Part shown: piece by piece, positions 61,258 to 64,000 of the stretch | Position numbering within the stretch: position 1 is the stretch's first letter | Layout of the letters: every line of letters begins with the position of its first letter | Assembly (NCBI RefSeq): GCF_007859315.1 | Contig: NZ_VOHA01000005.1 | Location: 62,001 to 126,000, forward strand | Length of the DNA: 64,000 bases | Origin: Reyranella sp. CPCC 100927 | Lineage (GTDB): Bacteria > Pseudomonadota > Alphaproteobacteria > Reyranellales > Reyranellaceae | Direction: 5' to 3' | Made by a program: the position numbers and the translations under genes | Notes under the pieces: generated by a model | What the model saw: only the letters and a program-made list of their open reading frames with translations | The model's database searches: none | What the model was told of the DNA's origin: nothing

Positions 61258-62126
61258 CCGATACCACGGCGCCGATCCTGCAGCGTACCGATGGTGCAGT
61301 AGCGGGCAACAGGCCGTGGCGCACCCGTCTGCGACGGTTGCAGCCGGGACTGGCGCTGGCCTGGCTGGTCGTCGCCGTCGTCCTGGCCTGGTCGATCGCA
61401 CCTGATCTCTTCACCAGCTACAGCCCCGTGGACGGCGTGGCCGGCCAGCAACTGCGGCCGCCCGGCGCCGAGCACTGGCTCGGTACCGACGGGCTGGGGC
61501 GTGACCTCTATGCGCGCATCGTCCACGGTGCCCGCCACTCACTGACCGGCGCCGTCGTGGCCGTCACGGTCGGCCTGCTGTTGGGCACGACGCTGGGCCT
61601 GATCGCCGGTGCCCGCGGCGGCTGGCTCGATGCTGCCGTCATGCGGCTGGTCGATACCTTGCTGGCGATCCCCTCGCTGCTGCTGTCGCTCAGCATCATC
61701 GTGCTGCTCGGCTTTGGTACCATCAACGTTGCCGTTGCTGTCGGTGTGGTGTCGGTGGCGCGTTTCGCGCGGCTCGCCCGCTCGGAGGTCGTGCGCGTGC
61801 GGCGCAGCGAGTATGTCGAAGCCGCCTTCGGCAGCGGCGGCAGTTTCATCGCCGTGTTGTGGCGACACATCCTGCCCAACTCGCTGACATCGGTGATCGC
61901 ACTGGCCGCGCTGCAGTTCGGGTCGGCCATCCTGGCGCTGTCCACCCTGGGCTTCCTGGGCTATGGCGCGCCGCCGCCGACGCCGGAGTGGGGCCTCTTG
62001 ATCGCGGAAGGACGCAACTACCTGTCGCGCGCCTGGTGGCTGACGGCAGCACCCGGCGTCGTGGTCGTGGTGGCGGTGCTGGCCGCCGATCGTATCAGCA
62101 CGTCGATCGGGCGGACCGAACCATGA
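61254..62126 (+). CDS. Peptide-type ABC transporter permease (DppC-like)
   Basis: 290 residues. It has the DppC N-terminal helix, the HWLGTDGLGRDLYARIVHGAR motif typical of this subunit, and several membrane spans with an EAA-like loop VEAAFGSGGSFIAVLWRHIL. ATG 61254 overlaps the previous stop; the long open frame upstream is an out-of-frame shadow of dppB. It overlaps the ATPase gene by 4 bp. Confidence 0.92.
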   Translation: MTDTTAPILQRTDGAVAGNRPWRTRLRRLQPGLALAWLVVAVVLAWSIAPDLFTSYSPVDGVAGQQLRPPGAEHWLGTDGLGRDLYARIVHGARHSLTGAVVAVTVGLLLGTTLGLIAGARGGWLDAAVMRLVDTLLAIPSLLLSLSIIVLLGFGTINVAVAVGVVSVARFARLARSEVVRVRRSEYVEAAFGSGGSFIAVLWRHILPNSLTSVIALAALQFGSAILALSTLGFLGYGAPPPTPEWGLLIAEGRNYLSRAWWLTAAPGVVVVVAVLAADRISTSIGRTEP

Positions 62127-63772
62127 GTGCACGTCATTCCGAACGCAGCGAGGAATCTCCCGCGAACAGCGTCCCGCTGCTCGAGATCGATGATCTCGCC
62201 GTTGCCTACAAGGTCGGCGATGCCGAGCATCGCGTCGTGCGCGGCATCTCGTTTCACGTCGATCCGGGTGAGGTGGTGGCACTGGTCGGCGAATCCGGAT
62301 CCGGCAAGACCACCACGGCACAGGCCGTGCTGGGTTTGCTGGCCGGCAACGGGCGCGTGCACGGCGGCGCGATCCGGCTCAAGGGCACCGACATCGCGGC
62401 GTGGTCGCAGCGTCGCCTGGATCGCGTGCGCGGCGCCGTCATCAGCCTGATTCCGCAGGATCCAGGCAGCTCGCTCAATCCGGTGCGCACCATCGGCGCG
62501 CAACTCGCCGAGATCCTGCAGATCCACCGATGGGGTGACCGCCGCGCCATCCAGGCCCGCGTGCTGGAGCTGCTGACGCGGGTTGGCCTGACACCCGCCG
62601 AGCTGCGCGCCGGACAGTATCCGCATGAACTGTCCGGCGGCATGCGCCAGCGCGTTCTGATCGCCATTGCCGTGGCGCTGAAGCCCGACCTGATCGTGGC
62701 CGATGAGCCCACGAGCGCGCTCGACGTCACGGTGCAGCGGCGCATCCTGGATCTGATCGACGAGCTGCGGCGCGAGAACGGTACGTCGGTGTTGCTGGTG
62801 ACGCACGACCTGGGCGTCGCCGCCGACCGCGCCGATCGCCTGGTGGTGCTGCGCGACGGCGCGATTCAGGAGCAGGGGCCGGTGCGCGATATCCTGGTCG
62901 GACCGAAAAGCGCCTATACAAGGCAACTGCTGGCTGACGCACCATCGCTGCAGACCGCGCGGCATCGGACGGCCGCCGCAACGACGGAAGCCGCCATCGT
63001 CGTCGAGAGCCTGACGCACGACTATCCCGTCGGCGGATCGCGGGCGCGTTTCCGGGCTGTCGATGACATGTCGTTCAGGGTACTGCGTGGCACCACGCAC
63101 GCCATCGTCGGCGAGTCTGGGTCGGGCAAGACGACGACCGCGCGGGCTGTGGCCGGTTTCCTGAAGCCGACATCGGGGCGCGTCGTGATCGAAGGCATCG
63201 ATATGACGACCTTGCGCGGCGAGGCCTTGCGCCAGTTCCGCCGCAAGATCCAGCTGGTCTACCAGAACCCGTTCGGCTCGCTCGACCCGCGGCAGTCCAT
63301 TGCCGAGATCATTGCGGAGCCGCTGCTGAATTTCGAGCCGATCAACCGCACCGAACGGGCCCGCAAGGTGCGTGACATGATGGGCCGCGTCGGCCTGCCG
63401 GAAAGCTTCCTGACGCGCCGGCCGCAAGCGCTGTCCGGTGGACAGCGACAGCGGGTGGCGATTGCGCGTGCCCTGGTGCTGGATCCGCGCGTGCTGGTGC
63501 TGGACGAGGCGGTGTCGGCGCTCGACGTCACGGTCCAGGCTCAGATCCTGGCGCTGCTCGACGAGTTGCAGCAGGCGCTCGGCCTGACCTACCTGTTCAT
63601 CTCGCATGACTTGGCGCTGGTGCGGCAGATCGCCGATACGGTGTCGGTGATGCATGGCGGCCGGCAGGTGGACGCTGGCCCGGTCGCGACGGTGTTCGAG
63701 AACCCGGACAGCAGCTTCACGCGCGAGCTGATCGACGCGATCCCCGGCAAGAGAATGCCGGTGGCGGCATGA
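62123..63772 (+). CDS. Fused double ATPase of peptide-type ABC transporter (DppD-DppF)
   Basis: 549 residues with two ABC ATPase halves. Each has Walker A GESGSGKTT (first about residue 56, second about 331), and the signatures are LSGGMRQRVLIAIAV and LSGGQRQRVAIARAL. Fused DppDF proteins drive import of peptides or similar solutes. The first dozen codons, ARHSERSEESPANS, are a translation of the genome's family C intergenic repeat and precede the real start of homology near LLEIDDLAV, so the element seems to have supplied the start. It overlaps the permease gene by 4 bp (ATGA). Confidence 0.93.
   Translation: MSARHSERSEESPANSVPLLEIDDLAVAYKVGDAEHRVVRGISFHVDPGEVVALVGESGSGKTTTAQAVLGLLAGNGRVHGGAIRLKGTDIAAWSQRRLDRVRGAVISLIPQDPGSSLNPVRTIGAQLAEILQIHRWGDRRAIQARVLELLTRVGLTPAELRAGQYPHELSGGMRQRVLIAIAVALKPDLIVADEPTSALDVTVQRRILDLIDELRRENGTSVLLVTHDLGVAADRADRLVVLRDGAIQEQGPVRDILVGPKSAYTRQLLADAPSLQTARHRTAAATTEAAIVVESLTHDYPVGGSRARFRAVDDMSFRVLRGTTHAIVGESGSGKTTTARAVAGFLKPTSGRVVIEGIDMTTLRGEALRQFRRKIQLVYQNPFGSLDPRQSIAEIIAEPLLNFEPINRTERARKVRDMMGRVGLPESFLTRRPQALSGGQRQRVAIARALVLDPRVLVLDEAVSALDVTVQAQILALLDELQQALGLTYLFISHDLALVRQIADTVSVMHGGRQVDAGPVATVFENPDSSFTRELIDAIPGKRMPVAA
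62130..62160 (+). repeat. Family C repeat arm inside coding sequence
   Basis: CATTCCGAACGCAGCGAGGA matches the arms of the intergenic family C repeats at 37.3 and 48.7 kb and encodes HSERSEE. It occupies the 5' end of the fused ATPase gene. No matching second arm is visible within the gene. Confidence 0.7.
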
Positions 63773-63845
63773 CGCGGGCCCGATGGCCTCTCCCTTTCGC
63801 GGCGATCTCTCGCTACGCTTGGGACGACGGACAGAGGACGAGCCG

Positions 63846-64000
63846 ATGACGATGGCCGTTTCGCCCAAGCGGCTGGGCTTCTTCACACGCGTGCTCGATG
63901 AGGCCGGGCCGGCGGAGCGCTACCGGCTGGCTTGCGCGCAGATCGTGCACGCCGAACGCTGCGGCTTCCACTCGGCCTGGGTGGCGCAGCATCACTTCCA
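63846..64000 (+). CDS. Luciferase-like (LLM) flavin-dependent monooxygenase, N-terminal part
   Basis: The gene runs off the right edge; about 51 codons are visible. MTMAVSPKRLGFFTRVLDEA and GFHSAWVAQHHF match the first strand and helix of bacterial-luciferase-like monooxygenases. AGAGGA precedes ATG 63846. It lies 73 bp after the ABC ATPase on the same strand and would add a second flavin monooxygenase to the organosulfur-type island. Confidence 0.8.
   Translation, partial: MTMAVSPKRLGFFTRVLDEAGPAERYRLACAQIVHAERCGFHSAWVAQHHF

Noticed and set aside
62018-63886. 622-codon minus-strand frame opposite the fused ABC ATPase
   Set aside because: Antisense shadow of a gene with intact Walker and signature motifs.

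Overview
The window is GC-rich, densely coding DNA that looks chromosomal and alphaproteobacterial, most plausibly Rhodospirillales/Reyranella-like. That placement is inferred from GC content, two orphan Bug (TctC) binding proteins, the many ABC uptake systems and catabolic genes, FecI/FecR signalling and repeats of the HSERSEE-encoding type. No rRNA, tRNA, integrase, transposase or CRISPR array was recognised.

Layout. (1) 1-8931, plus strand: the end of a ThDP enzyme, a succinate-semialdehyde-type dehydrogenase, a PutA without the DNA-binding domain overlapping ProC, a PhyH-family Fe(II)/2-oxoglutarate hydroxylase, an MFS carrier and an OsmC protein. (2) 9001-10389: a secreted apiosidase-like (DUF4038) protein whose two halves are in swapped order, apparently a natural circular permutant. 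(3) 10505-24833: a cell-surface-signalling locus made of an STN/TonB-like periplasmic protein, an ECF sigma factor, a FecR regulator and a 3944-residue filamentous-haemagglutinin exoprotein. The same two-part promoter-like motif with identical spacing precedes both fecR and the exoprotein gene. No TpsB transporter is present. (4) 24900-38517, all minus strand: an aromatic/xenobiotic catabolic cluster with the three parts of a Rieske oxygenase (oxygenase, ferredoxin, FAD reductase), a VOC dioxygenase, alpha/beta hydrolase, two SDRs, cupin, ThDP enzyme, IclR regulator, an SsuABC-like ABC importer and a Bug protein. (5) 38798-46473: an APH-type kinase, HEAT-repeat protein, a second Bug protein beside a racemase-like protein, two tandem Liv-type binding proteins, an IclR regulator and a DUF1345 membrane protein. 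(6) 47021-53308: two acyl-CoA ligases, two divergent TetR genes with a shared operator-like sequence, an SDR and an AHSA1/START protein. (7) 53530-64000: MetNIQ, an NtaA/DmoA-type flavin monooxygenase, a second MetQ, a complete dipeptide/nickel-type ABC importer with a fused double ATPase, and the start of a luciferase-like monooxygenase. This last block looks like an organosulfur or modified-amino-acid scavenging island.

Intergenic gaps carry at least four families of inverted repeats. Two gaps (30.6-30.9 kb and 46.6-47.0 kb) show the same nested architecture, one repeat family as outer inverted arms and another inside, and one arm has become the N-terminal codons of an ABC ATPase gene. Most other long open frames, especially those antisense to the exoprotein and to PutA, are GC-driven shadows.
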